A stretch of DNA of 64,000 nt from positions 97,882-161,881 of the forward strand of contig CAYFMQ010000007.1 of assembly GCA_964344255.1 (NCBI GenBank). Direction: 5' to 3'. The translations under genes and the position numbers were made by a program. Below are positions 8,143 through 16,244 of the stretch, piece by piece (position 1 is the first letter of the stretch; each line of letters begins with the position of its first letter). A model generated the notes under the pieces. The model made no database searches and was not told the DNA's origin. It saw nothing but the letters and a program-made list of their open reading frames with translations. This stretch comes from JAJFIE01 sp964344255. GTDB taxonomy: Bacteria; Pseudomonadota; Alphaproteobacteria; Rhodospirillales; Casp-alpha2.

Positions 8143-8616
8143 TTATCCCCTGACGTGCAGCACACAGATCAGCGTGAACAACCGGCGCGCGGTGTCCTGG
8201 TCTACCTCCGCCTTGCCTTCCAGACGGTCTCTCAGAAGTTCCGCACCCTCGTTGTGCAGGCCACGGCGCCCCATATCGATGGCTTCGATCTGGGACGGCG
8301 CCATGGTCTTGATGGCGTTGAAGTAACTTTCACAAATCAGGAAGTAGTCCTTGATGACCCGGCGGAAGGACTTGGCGGACAGGGTAATTTCGCTCAAGGG
8401 CTGATCCGCATCATTTCTGACGTCGAAGATCAGGCGGTCTTCCTCAATGCGCAGATGCAGATGATAGGGCCCGGTATGCCCGCCTTCCGGCACAAAGTGG
8501 TTTTCCTCCAGCAGGTCGAAGACCGCGACCTTCTGCTCGTGCTCCACCTGGGGGCTTCGCCTGACGACGGATTTCTCATCCAGGGTGATGTTGGCTATTT
8601 TTTGTGTATGCGGCAT
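8143..8616 (-). CDS. UPF0262 family protein
   Basis: From the ATG at 8616 the product is 157 residues, MPHTQKIANITLDEKS..., matching the usual size and N-terminus of UPF0262 proteins. The more distant in-frame start at 8721 would add 35 residues with no family character that run through the GANTC cluster. Conserved pieces include GPYHLHLRIEEDRLIFDVR and FRRVIKDYFLICESYF. The biochemical function is unknown. The family is almost confined to alphaproteobacteria and sits next to hisD in them. Confidence 0.85.
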   Translation of the reverse strand: MPHTQKIANITLDEKSVVRRSPQVEHEQKVAVFDLLEENHFVPEGGHTGPYHLHLRIEEDRLIFDVRNDADQPLSEITLSAKSFRRVIKDYFLICESYFNAIKTMAPSQIEAIDMGRRGLHNEGAELLRDRLEGKAEVDQDTARRLFTLICVLHVRG

Positions 8617-8654
8617 GGCCGCCTCCGGCAGCAAGAGTGCGATCGTATCAGGTT

Positions 8655-8719
8655 GAATCACTTTGTGATTCACCTGATTCGTGAATCGCCCTCTACATTT
8701 TATGTTTAGGGGCTGATTC
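8655..8719. promoter_or_regulatory. Cluster of five GANTC (CcrM-type) sites
   Basis: GANTC occurs at 8655-8659, 8667-8671, 8676-8680, 8683-8687 and 8715-8719, five times in 65 bp. The first two form the perfect inverted repeat GAATCAC-TTT-GTGATTC. GANTC is the target of the cell-cycle methyltransferase CcrM in alphaproteobacteria. The position just upstream of the UPF0262 start suggests a methylation-sensitive promoter or a binding site for a regulator recognising TGATTCAC. Confidence 0.5.
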
Positions 8720-8720
8720 A

Positions 8721-8747
8721 CCGTTTAGGTTTCATCAACCTAAACGG
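8721..8747 (-). terminator. Perfect hairpin after hisD
   Basis: CCGTTTAGGT (8721-8730) and ACCTAAACGG (8738-8747) pair perfectly over 10 bp around a 7-nt loop, 16 nt after the hisD stop on the minus strand. There is no U-tract, so it may stabilise the his mRNA end or act as a weak or Rho-assisted terminator rather than a classical intrinsic terminator. Confidence 0.5.
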
Positions 8748-8762
8748 ATCAGGCCCTATAAA

Positions 8763-10064
8763 CTATCCGGCGGGTTTATTCAGCCGGATATCAATGGAAA
8801 GGGCATGGGCGTCCAGGCCTTCCGCCCGCGCCAGTGTAGCCGCTGCCGGGCCGATTGCCGAGAGCGCCTCGCTGTCGCACTGGATAAAGGATGAACGCTT
8901 GAGGAAATCGAGAACGCCGAGACCGGAGGAGAACCTCGCACTCCTGGCCGTGGGCAGCACATGGTTGGGTCCGGCCACATAATCGCCAAGCGCCTCGGGC
9001 ACGAAGCGGCCCAGGAACATGGAGCCGGCATTACGGACCTGCCCGGCGAAAGCGTCCGGGTCGTCGAGCGCCACTTCGAGATGCTCCGGCGCAACACGGT
9101 CGACGATCTCGACGGCCTGGTCGAGGGCCTCGACGACGATCACGGCGCCGAAATCGTCCCAACTTGCGCGGGCCGTTTCCTGGCGGTCGAGCGTTTTCAG
9201 GTGGCTTTCGACGGCGTCACAGACCCGCCCCCCGAACTCCCTGTCGGTGGTGACCAGGATGGACTGCGACGCGGTGTCGTGTTCGGCCTGCGAGAGCAGG
9301 TCGGCGGCGATCCAGCCCGGATCGTTTTCGCCATCGGCGACAACCAGGATTTCCGACGGCCCGGCAATCATGTCGATGCCGACGGTGCCGAAAACCTGGC
9401 GCTTGGCGGCGGCGACAAAGGCGTTGCCGGGGCCGACGATCTTGTCCACCGGCTTGATGGTTTCCGTGCCGTAGGCGAGTGCGCCGATGGCCTGCGCCCC
9501 GCCGACACGGTAGATTTCCGTCACCCCGGCGACCTGGGCGGCCGCCAGCACCAGCGGATTGACGGCTCCGTCCGGGGTCGGCACGACCATGACGATACGC
9601 TCAACGCCTGCAACCTTGGCCGGCAGGGCGTTCATCAGGACAGAAGAGGGATAGGCCGCCGTACCGCCTGGCACATAGAGCCCCGCTGCCGAGACGGCTT
9701 TCCAGCGATAACCCAGCCTGACGCCGGCGTCGTCCTCGTAGTCCAGGTTTTCGGGCAACTGGCGGGCATGGAAATTGCCGATGCGGTCCGCCGCCAGTTC
9801 CAGCGCAGCCAGCGTATCCGGGTCGCAAACGGCGCGGGCCGAGGCGATCTCGTCTGCCGTGAAGGCGAGCGTCTCACCGTTCAGGTCAAAGCGGTCGAAT
9901 TTGCTGGTATAGTCGATCAGCGCCGCATCGCCCCGTTTCCTGACGTCGCTCAGGATCTCAGAAACGATATCGTTGACGTCCTGGTCCTGTTCGCGCTTGG
10001 CGCCCAGCAGCGCCTGAAAGTCCGCCTCGAACCCGTCCTCGGCCGTAGAAAGAATACGCACCAT
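8763..10064 (-). CDS. Histidinol dehydrogenase
   Basis: The 433-residue protein is full-length HisD and converts L-histidinol to L-histidine by two NAD-dependent oxidations, a zinc enzyme. Recognisable segments are YVPGGTAAYPSSVLM, VDKIVGPGNAFVAAAKRQVFG, IAGPSEILVVADG, SQAEHDTASQSILVT, APEHLE and YVAGPNHVLPTA, which include the family's metal and substrate ligands. It follows hisG with a 3-nt gap, so hisG-hisD are one transcriptional unit downstream of murA. Confidence 0.97.
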   Translation of the reverse strand: MVRILSTAEDGFEADFQALLGAKREQDQDVNDIVSEILSDVRKRGDAALIDYTSKFDRFDLNGETLAFTADEIASARAVCDPDTLAALELAADRIGNFHARQLPENLDYEDDAGVRLGYRWKAVSAAGLYVPGGTAAYPSSVLMNALPAKVAGVERIVMVVPTPDGAVNPLVLAAAQVAGVTEIYRVGGAQAIGALAYGTETIKPVDKIVGPGNAFVAAAKRQVFGTVGIDMIAGPSEILVVADGENDPGWIAADLLSQAEHDTASQSILVTTDREFGGRVCDAVESHLKTLDRQETARASWDDFGAVIVVEALDQAVEIVDRVAPEHLEVALDDPDAFAGQVRNAGSMFLGRFVPEALGDYVAGPNHVLPTARSARFSSGLGVLDFLKRSSFIQCDSEALSAIGPAAATLARAEGLDAHALSIDIRLNKPAG

Positions 10065-10067
10065 GGT

Positions 10068-10769
10068 TTAGGCCGCCTCCCCTGCCTGGGCAACGGCGTC
10101 GCGAAAACGCTCGATCCAGTGATTGATCTCCTTGGGCCGGGTCTTCCAGGCGGCGCGGTTGACCGCGAGCCGGGAGGTGACCTGCGCCAGAACCTCGATT
10201 TCCACCAGGCCGTTGGCCTTCAGCGTCGCGCCGCTCGAAACCAGGTCCACGATGCGGCGGCACAGGCCCAGCGACGGGGCCAGCTCCATGGCGCCGTTCA
10301 GCTTGATGCATTCGGCCTGCACGCCGCGCTTGGCGAAATAGGCGCGGGTGATTTCCGGGTACTTGGTCGCCACCCGGACGCTGGACCACTTGGACGGATC
10401 GTCGTCATCCACCATGTCCTCGGGCTCGGCCACGGAAAGCCGGCAATGCCCGATATCGAGGTCCAGCGGCGCGTAAATCTCGGGGAAATCGAATTCCATC
10501 AGGACATCGTTGCCGGCGACGCCCAAATGCGCCGCGCCAAAAGCGACGAAGGTCGCCACGTCGAAACTGCGAACCCGGATAATGTCCAGGTTTTCGATAT
10601 TGGTCGAGAACCGCAACTGGCGGGAATTATCGTCGTCAAAGGCCGCTTCCGGCTCGATTCCGGCATGACGGACCAGGGGCATCACTTCCTTCAGGATGCG
10701 CCCCTTGGGCAACGCCAGTACCAGTTTATCGTTCGCGGACCCTTGCATAACCAGACCTTTATCTCTCAA
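10068..10769 (-). CDS. ATP phosphoribosyltransferase (short form)
   Basis: This 233-residue HisG catalyses the first step of histidine biosynthesis, joining ATP and PRPP. It is the short form lacking the C-terminal regulatory domain, which in other bacteria needs HisZ; no hisZ is in this window. LALPKGRILKEVMP, the phosphate-binding GLCRRIVDLVSSGATLKANGL, and EVLAQVTSRLAVN are characteristic. The start may be the ATG eight codons in (MQGSANDK), which fits family N-termini better. The gene lies between murA and hisD. Confidence 0.94.
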   Translation of the reverse strand: MRDKGLVMQGSANDKLVLALPKGRILKEVMPLVRHAGIEPEAAFDDDNSRQLRFSTNIENLDIIRVRSFDVATFVAFGAAHLGVAGNDVLMEFDFPEIYAPLDLDIGHCRLSVAEPEDMVDDDDPSKWSSVRVATKYPEITRAYFAKRGVQAECIKLNGAMELAPSLGLCRRIVDLVSSGATLKANGLVEIEVLAQVTSRLAVNRAAWKTRPKEINHWIERFRDAVAQAGEAA

Positions 10770-10852
10770 TGAACAGTCAATAATGCCGGGACAAATATCC
10801 CGGCGCGGCTGTCATATCCTGTTTTTTCGGGAAAAACCAGTCAGGAAGGCGC

Positions 10853-12136
10853 TCAACCCGGCCGGCGCTCGATTTCCGCGCCGCAAGCCGACAGTTTCTC
10901 AGGCAAACGCTCGTATCCGCGGTCGAGATGATAAACGCGGCTGACCACGGTTTCCCCCTTGGCCGCCAACGCCGCCAGGACCAGCGACACCGACGCGCGA
11001 AGGTCCGTCGCCATGACCGGTGCGCCGGACAATTGCTCGACGCCGCGCACGATGGCGGATGCGCCATGAACGTTGATGTTGGCCCCCATGCGGCACAGTT
11101 CCGGCACGTGCATGAAGCGGTTTTCAAAGATGCTCTCGGTAATCATGGATGCGCCGCTGGCCGTCGCCATCAGGGCCATCAGCTGCGCCTGCATGTCCGT
11201 CGGAAATCCGGGGAAGGGTTCGGTCATGATATCGACGCCGTGAGTGCGGCCGTTTTTGCACGACACCGTAACGCCATCGCCATTCGCCGTTTCCGTGATA
11301 TCGACGCCGCAATGAGACAGCACGTCGGCCACCGACTCGATCAGGTCCAGGCGCGTGCCCCGCAAGGTAAGTTCGCCCCCAGTGACGGCCGCCGCCACGG
11401 CGTAGCTGCCGGTTTCGATACGGTCGGGTACGACGGCATACTCGGTTCCCGAAAGACTGCCGACACCCTTGATTTTCAGCGTGTCCGACCCGATGCCCTC
11501 GATGGACGCGCCCATGGCGATCAGGCAGTTCGCCAGGTCGATGATTTCCGGTTCGCGCGCCGCATTGGAAATGACCGTTTCGCCGTCAGCCAGCGTCGCC
11601 GCCATCAGGGCGTTTTCCGTACCGCCGACGGTGACGAACGGAAACACGATATGCCCGCCTTTTAAGCCGTTATCCGGCGCTTTGGCGTCGATATAACCTT
11701 CCGCAAGCGTGATTTCGGCGCCCAGTTCCTGCAGGGCCTTCAGGTGCAGATCGACAGGCCGGGTGCCGATGGCGCAGCCGCCCGGCAGCGAAACCCGCGC
11801 ATGCCCGGCGCGGGCCAGCAGCGGCCCCAGCACCAGGATGGAGGCCCGCATCTTGCGCACCAGGTCGTAGGGCGCCGTGGTTTCCGAGGTGGTCCCGCTC
11901 TGCATGCGACACGTGCTGTGCGGGCCCTCGCCCCCGTTGCGGTGAACGTCCACGCCCAGCCCTGCGAGCACGCCGGCCATGCTGGCGATATCCGCCAGAT
12001 CAGGCAGGTTGGTGAGGGTCAGCGGCTCGGCGCTCAACAGGGACGCCGCCATCAGGGGCAGCGCTGCGTTTTTCGCGCCGCTGATCTGGATCTCGCCGTT
12101 AAGCGGCTTGCCGCCGATTATCCGTATCTGGTCCAT
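10853..12136 (-). CDS. UDP-N-acetylglucosamine 1-carboxyvinyltransferase
   Basis: From MDQIRIIGGKPLNGEIQISGAKN at 12136 the protein is 427 residues, the normal MurA length. It transfers enolpyruvate to UDP-GlcNAc, the first committed step of peptidoglycan synthesis. Lys22 (SGAKN) and the fosfomycin-target Cys121 in PGGCAIG are present, so the enzyme should be fosfomycin-sensitive at this position. An upstream in-frame start at 12250 would add 38 non-homologous residues and is rejected. MurA heading a his block is common in alphaproteobacteria. Confidence 0.96.
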   Translation of the reverse strand: MDQIRIIGGKPLNGEIQISGAKNAALPLMAASLLSAEPLTLTNLPDLADIASMAGVLAGLGVDVHRNGGEGPHSTCRMQSGTTSETTAPYDLVRKMRASILVLGPLLARAGHARVSLPGGCAIGTRPVDLHLKALQELGAEITLAEGYIDAKAPDNGLKGGHIVFPFVTVGGTENALMAATLADGETVISNAAREPEIIDLANCLIAMGASIEGIGSDTLKIKGVGSLSGTEYAVVPDRIETGSYAVAAAVTGGELTLRGTRLDLIESVADVLSHCGVDITETANGDGVTVSCKNGRTHGVDIMTEPFPGFPTDMQAQLMALMATASGASMITESIFENRFMHVPELCRMGANINVHGASAIVRGVEQLSGAPVMATDLRASVSLVLAALAAKGETVVSRVYHLDRGYERLPEKLSACGAEIERRPG

Positions 12137-12351
12137 GCCTGTCTGCTTTATCCTTGCCGGCGAATCGCCGGTTTCATAAAGACCTGTTTCACCGCCCCAT
12201 GCGCCATCGGGTGGTGATAGAACAACATTAGGGCCAAACTTTGACACCAATTGAATGACTTTCCGGTTAACGGGCTCGCCGGCCCGGTAGAGCGATGCGC
12301 GCTTGTACAGAATGCGACCCGGGCGCTCAAGCCCGGAAACGGAAAAAAACG

Positions 12352-12561
12352 TCAGGAATCCGGTGAGTTTTCCGCCTTATCGGCGTTTCCCTTGCCACCT
12401 TCATCCTGGCCGTCATCCTGGCGGCCCCGCTCCTGCATCTTGCGGCGGCGCAGGTTGTCACGAAGCGCCTTGGCCGAGCGTTCCTCGCGCGCCTGCTTGG
12501 CGGCTTCGCCCCTTGGCGATGACCCCGGTTGCTGTTTTTTACTGCTGCTCATGGGCTTCAT
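12352..12561 (-). CDS. Small highly charged hypothetical protein
   Basis: The 69-residue product is very hydrophilic. It has an Arg/Lys-rich central helix (EAAKQAREERSAKALRDNLR) and an acidic, Gly-rich C-terminus. It lies upstream of murA on the same strand, where alphaproteobacteria often carry a small charged ORF. An ATG three codons further in (MSSSKKQQ) is an equally likely start. No catalytic motif is visible and no strong ribosome-binding site is seen. Confidence 0.5.
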   Translation of the reverse strand: MKPMSSSKKQQPGSSPRGEAAKQAREERSAKALRDNLRRRKMQERGRQDDGQDEGGKGNADKAENSPDS

Positions 12562-12688
12562 GTGCCACGAAGCAGAGCCGGAAGCAAGGCAGGGGAACGG
12601 GACATAAAAAAACTGATGTGGAATAGGTCAAGTGGCGCTTGCCAGCAATGCTGCCTTGTGGCATGTTCCGCGCGCCTTCCAAAGGTAT

Positions 12689-12763
12689 GCCGCCGTAGCT
12701 CAGGGGTAGAGCACGTCATTGGTAATGACGGGGTCGCGTGTTCAATTCACGCCGGCGGCACCA
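12689..12763 (+). tRNA. tRNA-Thr (GGT)
   Basis: The 75-nt gene starts GCCGCCG and ends CGGCGGC-A-CCA, with a perfect acceptor stem and encoded CCA. The D-arm AGCTCAGGGGTAGAGC, the anticodon stem-loop CATTGGTAATG with anticodon GGT, and the T-arm GTGTTCAATTCAC are all in place. An AT-rich island begins immediately after its 3' end. Confidence 0.96.
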
Positions 12764-12769
12764 TTCTCC

Positions 12770-13099
12770 TTAATCTTCATTTTTCCCTATTTGGCGGTAT
12801 TCCACCGGAATGCTATGGCGTTCAGCTTCGGCAATACCTGTTTGCATACCAGAACTAATTCCATAGTCGTCATAAACTACTGTAGTATCGGCAACAGCAA
12901 CCCATGCTAAACCTGCAGAAATTCCAAGTTCTCTTTCTTCAGGAACTTGATCATCCAATACTCCTTTTTGTGTGAATAATAAATGGCTAGCGATTGGTGC
13001 TTCGCCTTTAATAAGACAATCGTGCAAGCAGCGACGAGCATAGATGATATTTCGTTCAATATCTCCCTGATAAGGGCTTTCAACAACAACACGCTTCAC
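12770..13099 (-). CDS. Phage-type nucleoside deoxyribosyltransferase-like protein (DUF7768-like)
   Basis: The 109-residue protein begins VVVESPYQGDIERNIIYAR and continues with PIASHLLF, VPEERELGISAGL and GISSGMQTGIAEA. This is the layout of small phage and plasmid proteins related to nucleoside 2-deoxyribosyltransferase-like folds (SPY.GD..RN..YA, then PI.PHL.F). The assignment is from remembered family patterns and the activity is unproven. Codon use is AT-rich, unlike the rest of the window. It ends 6 nt after tRNA-Thr, convergent with it. Confidence 0.7.
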   Translation of the reverse strand: MKRVVVESPYQGDIERNIIYARRCLHDCLIKGEAPIASHLLFTQKGVLDDQVPEERELGISAGLAWVAVADTTVVYDDYGISSGMQTGIAEAERHSIPVEYRQIGKNED

Positions 13100-13169
13100 A
13101 AACTACATCCTATGGGTTAGATTTAAACTAATATTCCTCTTTTAGTATATATCAATAATGTAAAATGAA

Positions 13170-13826
13170 ATGAAAATAAGTGTTTTTGCTGTTGTTCAGG
13201 GACTATTGTTAGCCTTAATCATGCGGGCTGCATTTGAGAACTCGTTTGTTGTTTTTTTCGAAAACTTAAGTTTACGACAAATTATAGAACAAGATTTTCC
13301 CAATGGACCGAACATCTTACAAATTTCTCAAATAACAATCTTTTTCGTTATGCTCGCGAGGTTCTACGCAGGAGCATATCAGTTTAATCTTTTACGTAGC
13401 CATGAGTTAAATTCAGCAGATGAGAACGCTCTCTCTGTTATTATAAATCTTTGTGGCACGTTTTTTGTTATCACGTGTTTTTATCTTATTGCCATACACA
13501 TTCTTTCACTAGATTACTTCTATTTATTTTTCTTTATAATGCATGTAATTGATCTAGTATGGTTTATATTAGTTATTATTCGCATTGATGATAATTCCCC
13601 ACTCAAAATACTTGCAAAATATTTTATCATTTTTAGTGGCGCTACAATTGTAGCATTCTGGCTTAATTATACTTTTAATGAGAACATTTATGATCGTGTC
13701 TGGGTTTATTTAGCAATTTTAACCCTGGCTACAGTTATTGATCTGTTCAAATTCTGGGAATTTTATTTCCACCCAAAAGACTGGTACAACAGAAACAGCA
13801 GCCCACCTACAACAGCCTCACATTAG
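13170..13826 (+). CDS. Polytopic membrane protein of unknown function in AT-rich island
   Basis: The 218-residue protein is rich in Phe, Ile, Leu and Tyr with about five or six hydrophobic segments (roughly 5-25, 50-68, 85-110, 115-135, 148-165, 172-190) and a charged C-terminus. I recognise no family. The gene is AT-rich (runs such as TTTTTTGTTATC), in contrast to neighbours on both sides. It is divergent from the DUF7768-like gene with a 70-bp spacer and may form one acquired unit with it. The ATG at 13170 lacks a strong ribosome-binding site. Confidence 0.7.
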   Translation: MKISVFAVVQGLLLALIMRAAFENSFVVFFENLSLRQIIEQDFPNGPNILQISQITIFFVMLARFYAGAYQFNLLRSHELNSADENALSVIINLCGTFFVITCFYLIAIHILSLDYFYLFFFIMHVIDLVWFILVIIRIDDNSPLKILAKYFIIFSGATIVAFWLNYTFNENIYDRVWVYLAILTLATVIDLFKFWEFYFHPKDWYNRNSSPPTTASH

Positions 13827-13861
13827 GTGCTAAATCGATTCAGCGCTGCCGCCAAAGCGGC

Positions 13862-15091
13862 TTATCCTTTCAGGGACGCAGCCAACGCGTCCACGGCATC
13901 CAGGGTATCCAGGGTGCGCTCCACGCTGGTGAATTCCGGCCAGGTGGATAGCTTGGCCACGACCAGGTCGTTGCCCGGGTCCACATAGATCATCTGGCCG
14001 AACACGCCGCGGGCCATGATCTGTTCCTTGTCCACATTGCGGACCCAGAACTGGTTCTTGTACGCCCCGCGCGGGAAATGTTCCGCATAGGGATTCTTCC
14101 TGAAGGCATCCACATCGCCGTCCTGGCGGGTCTCGCGGACATAATCCGCGGGCACGACCTGCCTGTCGCCCACCCTGCCGCCGTTCAGGTACAAAAGCCC
14201 CAGCCGGGCGTAATCGCGAAGCGTCGCGTTGAACCCGCCATCGGCCAGGGCGTAACCCGCCCGATCCACGGTGAAACAGGCATCGTGAGCAGCGCCCATG
14301 GGTTGCCACAGTTCCTCGCTGACCAGCCCAGCCAGTTTCTTGCCCGTCACCTTTTCCATGGCCCAGGCCATGGTGTCCGTCTCGATGGAGCGATACTCGA
14401 AATAGCCGCCGTGTTCGCGTTCCCGGGGCAGCAGGGGTTGAATTTCGAAGACGACCGTCGGTTTGCCTTCCCGGTAGGGTTTCCAGCCTCCGGCCACGTC
14501 GATCATGCCGATATCGGCATCCGGATCGGTGTATTCCTCGCCGAAGCGGATGCCGCTCCGCATATCCATGACCTGGTGCAGCTTTGCCTCCGCATAGCCG
14601 CATTCGGCCAGTTCGGGGATGAGGGTTCCAATGGTCGCATCCCTGTCCAGTTCTCCGCGCCCGATCAGGATGCCCGCAACCGTGCCGGCGACCGATTTCG
14701 CAACGGATTGTGACAGGTGCAGGGTATCCTGCGTCATGCCGTTCAGGTATCGCTCGTAAACCACCTGTCCCTTGTGGATGGCGATAAAACCGTCCGTGTA
14801 ATGCCGCTCCAGGACCTCCATCAGGGTCGTTTGGCTCTGGTCACGTGACAGGGTGACGGGAAGGGCGTCAAAATCCTGCTGGCTTTCGGGCAGTTCGGAT
14901 ACGGGACCGTCGCCACGTGAAACATTTACTGTGGGCAGGACTTCGCGCACGTGCTGGAAGGACCAGCGGTTGAAAGGCGGCGAGTCCCAGTTCTCGTGCG
15001 TGATCCGCTTGTCGGGCGGCGGCGGCGATCCCACCATGATGCCTTCTTCGGCGGCGGTCTTCGGTCGGTCGGCCATTGTGAAAGTCCCCAT
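13862..15091 (-). CDS. Serine hydrolase, beta-lactamase / 6-aminohexanoate-dimer hydrolase family
   Basis: The 409-residue protein has the class C-type motifs SVAK (Ser129-x-x-Lys132) and Tyr-x-Ser (Tyr233, Ser235 in EYRSIETD). It also has typical NylB/esterase-VIII-like segments (MTQDTLHLSQS, DMRSGIRFGEEY, ALADGGFNATLRDYARLGLLYLNGG). The likely reaction is hydrolysis of an amide or ester; a role in releasing an amine-containing substrate would fit the neighbouring transporter. There is no signal peptide. It follows the PotABCD-like operon on the same strand, separated by a good terminator. Confidence 0.85.
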   Translation of the reverse strand: MGTFTMADRPKTAAEEGIMVGSPPPPDKRITHENWDSPPFNRWSFQHVREVLPTVNVSRGDGPVSELPESQQDFDALPVTLSRDQSQTTLMEVLERHYTDGFIAIHKGQVVYERYLNGMTQDTLHLSQSVAKSVAGTVAGILIGRGELDRDATIGTLIPELAECGYAEAKLHQVMDMRSGIRFGEEYTDPDADIGMIDVAGGWKPYREGKPTVVFEIQPLLPREREHGGYFEYRSIETDTMAWAMEKVTGKKLAGLVSEELWQPMGAAHDACFTVDRAGYALADGGFNATLRDYARLGLLYLNGGRVGDRQVVPADYVRETRQDGDVDAFRKNPYAEHFPRGAYKNQFWVRNVDKEQIMARGVFGQMIYVDPGNDLVVAKLSTWPEFTSVERTLDTLDAVDALAASLKG

Positions 15092-15098
15092 CCAGAGA

Positions 15099-15143
15099 AA
15101 AAATCAAAAAAATGGGGCCGGCGGCACCGCGCCAACCGGCCCC
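15099..15143 (-). terminator. Rho-independent terminator after the ABC-transporter operon
   Basis: On the minus strand GGGGCCGG (complement of 15136-15143) pairs with CCGGCCCC (complement of 15114-15121) around a 14-nt loop and is followed by ATTTTTTTGATTTTT. It sits between the substrate-binding-protein stop and the serine hydrolase start and should end most transcripts of the transporter operon. Confidence 0.85.
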
Positions 15144-15162
15144 GATATTCAAAGCACCTGTT

Positions 15163-16194
15163 TTACTTCAGCAGGTTGTTCCATATCTTGGTGTGCATTT
15201 CATTCACCTCCTGCGGGCAGGTCGGAATGAATACAGCTTCACCGGCGCCTTCGTAGCCGACGATTTCAGGAGCTGTCGCCATTTCGGGGTCCATGAACTC
15301 CGCGGAGCCCTTAATGCCGTTGGCATAGCGCGCGAAATTGGAAATCATCGCGGCATTTTCCGGCAGCATGAGGAAGTTCATGAACTTCTTGGCTTCCTCG
15401 ACGTTCTTGGCGTCGGACAACAGCACAACGTTGTCAGCCCAGGCGCCCAGGCCTTCTTTCGGGAAAATGTACTTGATGGTCGGCACCTGCAAACGGGCGC
15501 GCATGGAAGCGCCGTTCCAGTTGTGGGACGCATAGACATCTTCGGACGTCAGCTTCTCGATGATACCGTAATCGATGGTCCGCCAGTTCTTCTTGGCGTT
15601 CTGCAACAGATCATTGAGTTCTTTCAGCTTGGCCTTGTCACCGGTGCACTTGTCCTCGAAACCGAGATAGAACATACCGGCGCGCAAGACGTCGCCCATT
15701 TCGGAAACCATGTTGATGCGGCCTTTGAGCTCTTCGGGCGGATCGAACACCAGTGCCCATGAATCGGCCTTGTCGCCGTCATAGTACTTGGTGTTCAGGC
15801 TGATGCCGGTCGAGCCCCACTGCCACGGAACGCCGTATTCACGGCCAGGATCGAAATAGACGTCAATCCACTGTTCGTCGACGTATTTGAAGTTTTCCAT
15901 CTTGTTGGGATAGGCCTTCTGGATCAGGCCCTCATCCGCCATGATTTTCACCATGTAATCGGACGGCACGACCAGGTCGTAGCCGCTGCCACCGGCCTTG
16001 ACCTTGGCAAGCATGGATTCATTGGAATCATAACCGTCCAGTGTCACCTTGATACCGGTTTCCTTCTCAAATTTTTCGAGAAGTTCAGGCGGCGTATAGT
16101 TGCCCCAGTTATAGAAGTGGAGCTCAGCCGCCATAGCCTGCCCTGCCCCCATCAGCAGGCCAATTCCCGCTGCAATAACAGTCGATAGTTTCAT
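15163..16194 (-). CDS. PotD/PotF-like periplasmic substrate-binding protein
   Basis: From MKLSTVIAAGIGLLMGAGQAMAA (start at 16194) the protein has a clear signal peptide cleaved after AMA. The mature protein begins ELHFYNWGNYTPPELLEKFEKETGIKV, the hallmark N-terminus of polyamine-binding PotD/PotF proteins. The mature size (about 320 residues) is normal. It would deliver spermidine, putrescine or a related cationic amine to the permeases encoded upstream. Given the downstream quaternary-amine catabolic genes, the ligand could be another cationic compound. An in-frame start five codons upstream is less likely. Confidence 0.9.
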   Translation of the reverse strand: MKLSTVIAAGIGLLMGAGQAMAAELHFYNWGNYTPPELLEKFEKETGIKVTLDGYDSNESMLAKVKAGGSGYDLVVPSDYMVKIMADEGLIQKAYPNKMENFKYVDEQWIDVYFDPGREYGVPWQWGSTGISLNTKYYDGDKADSWALVFDPPEELKGRINMVSEMGDVLRAGMFYLGFEDKCTGDKAKLKELNDLLQNAKKNWRTIDYGIIEKLTSEDVYASHNWNGASMRARLQVPTIKYIFPKEGLGAWADNVVLLSDAKNVEEAKKFMNFLMLPENAAMISNFARYANGIKGSAEFMDPEMATAPEIVGYEGAGEAVFIPTCPQEVNEMHTKIWNNLLK

Positions 16195-16244
16195 TGTTTT
16201 AGCCTCCATTGGTCGGTTTAAAGATTATTGTTTTTGTCTTCCTT

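Noticed and set aside
8961..10772. 603-codon open frame on the plus strand over hisD and hisG
   Set aside because: It is the antisense shadow of two well-supported histidine genes and has no domain character.
12689..13850. Integration site with a duplicated tRNA-Thr 3' end
   Set aside because: No second copy of the tRNA end was found at the right boundary and no integrase gene is present.
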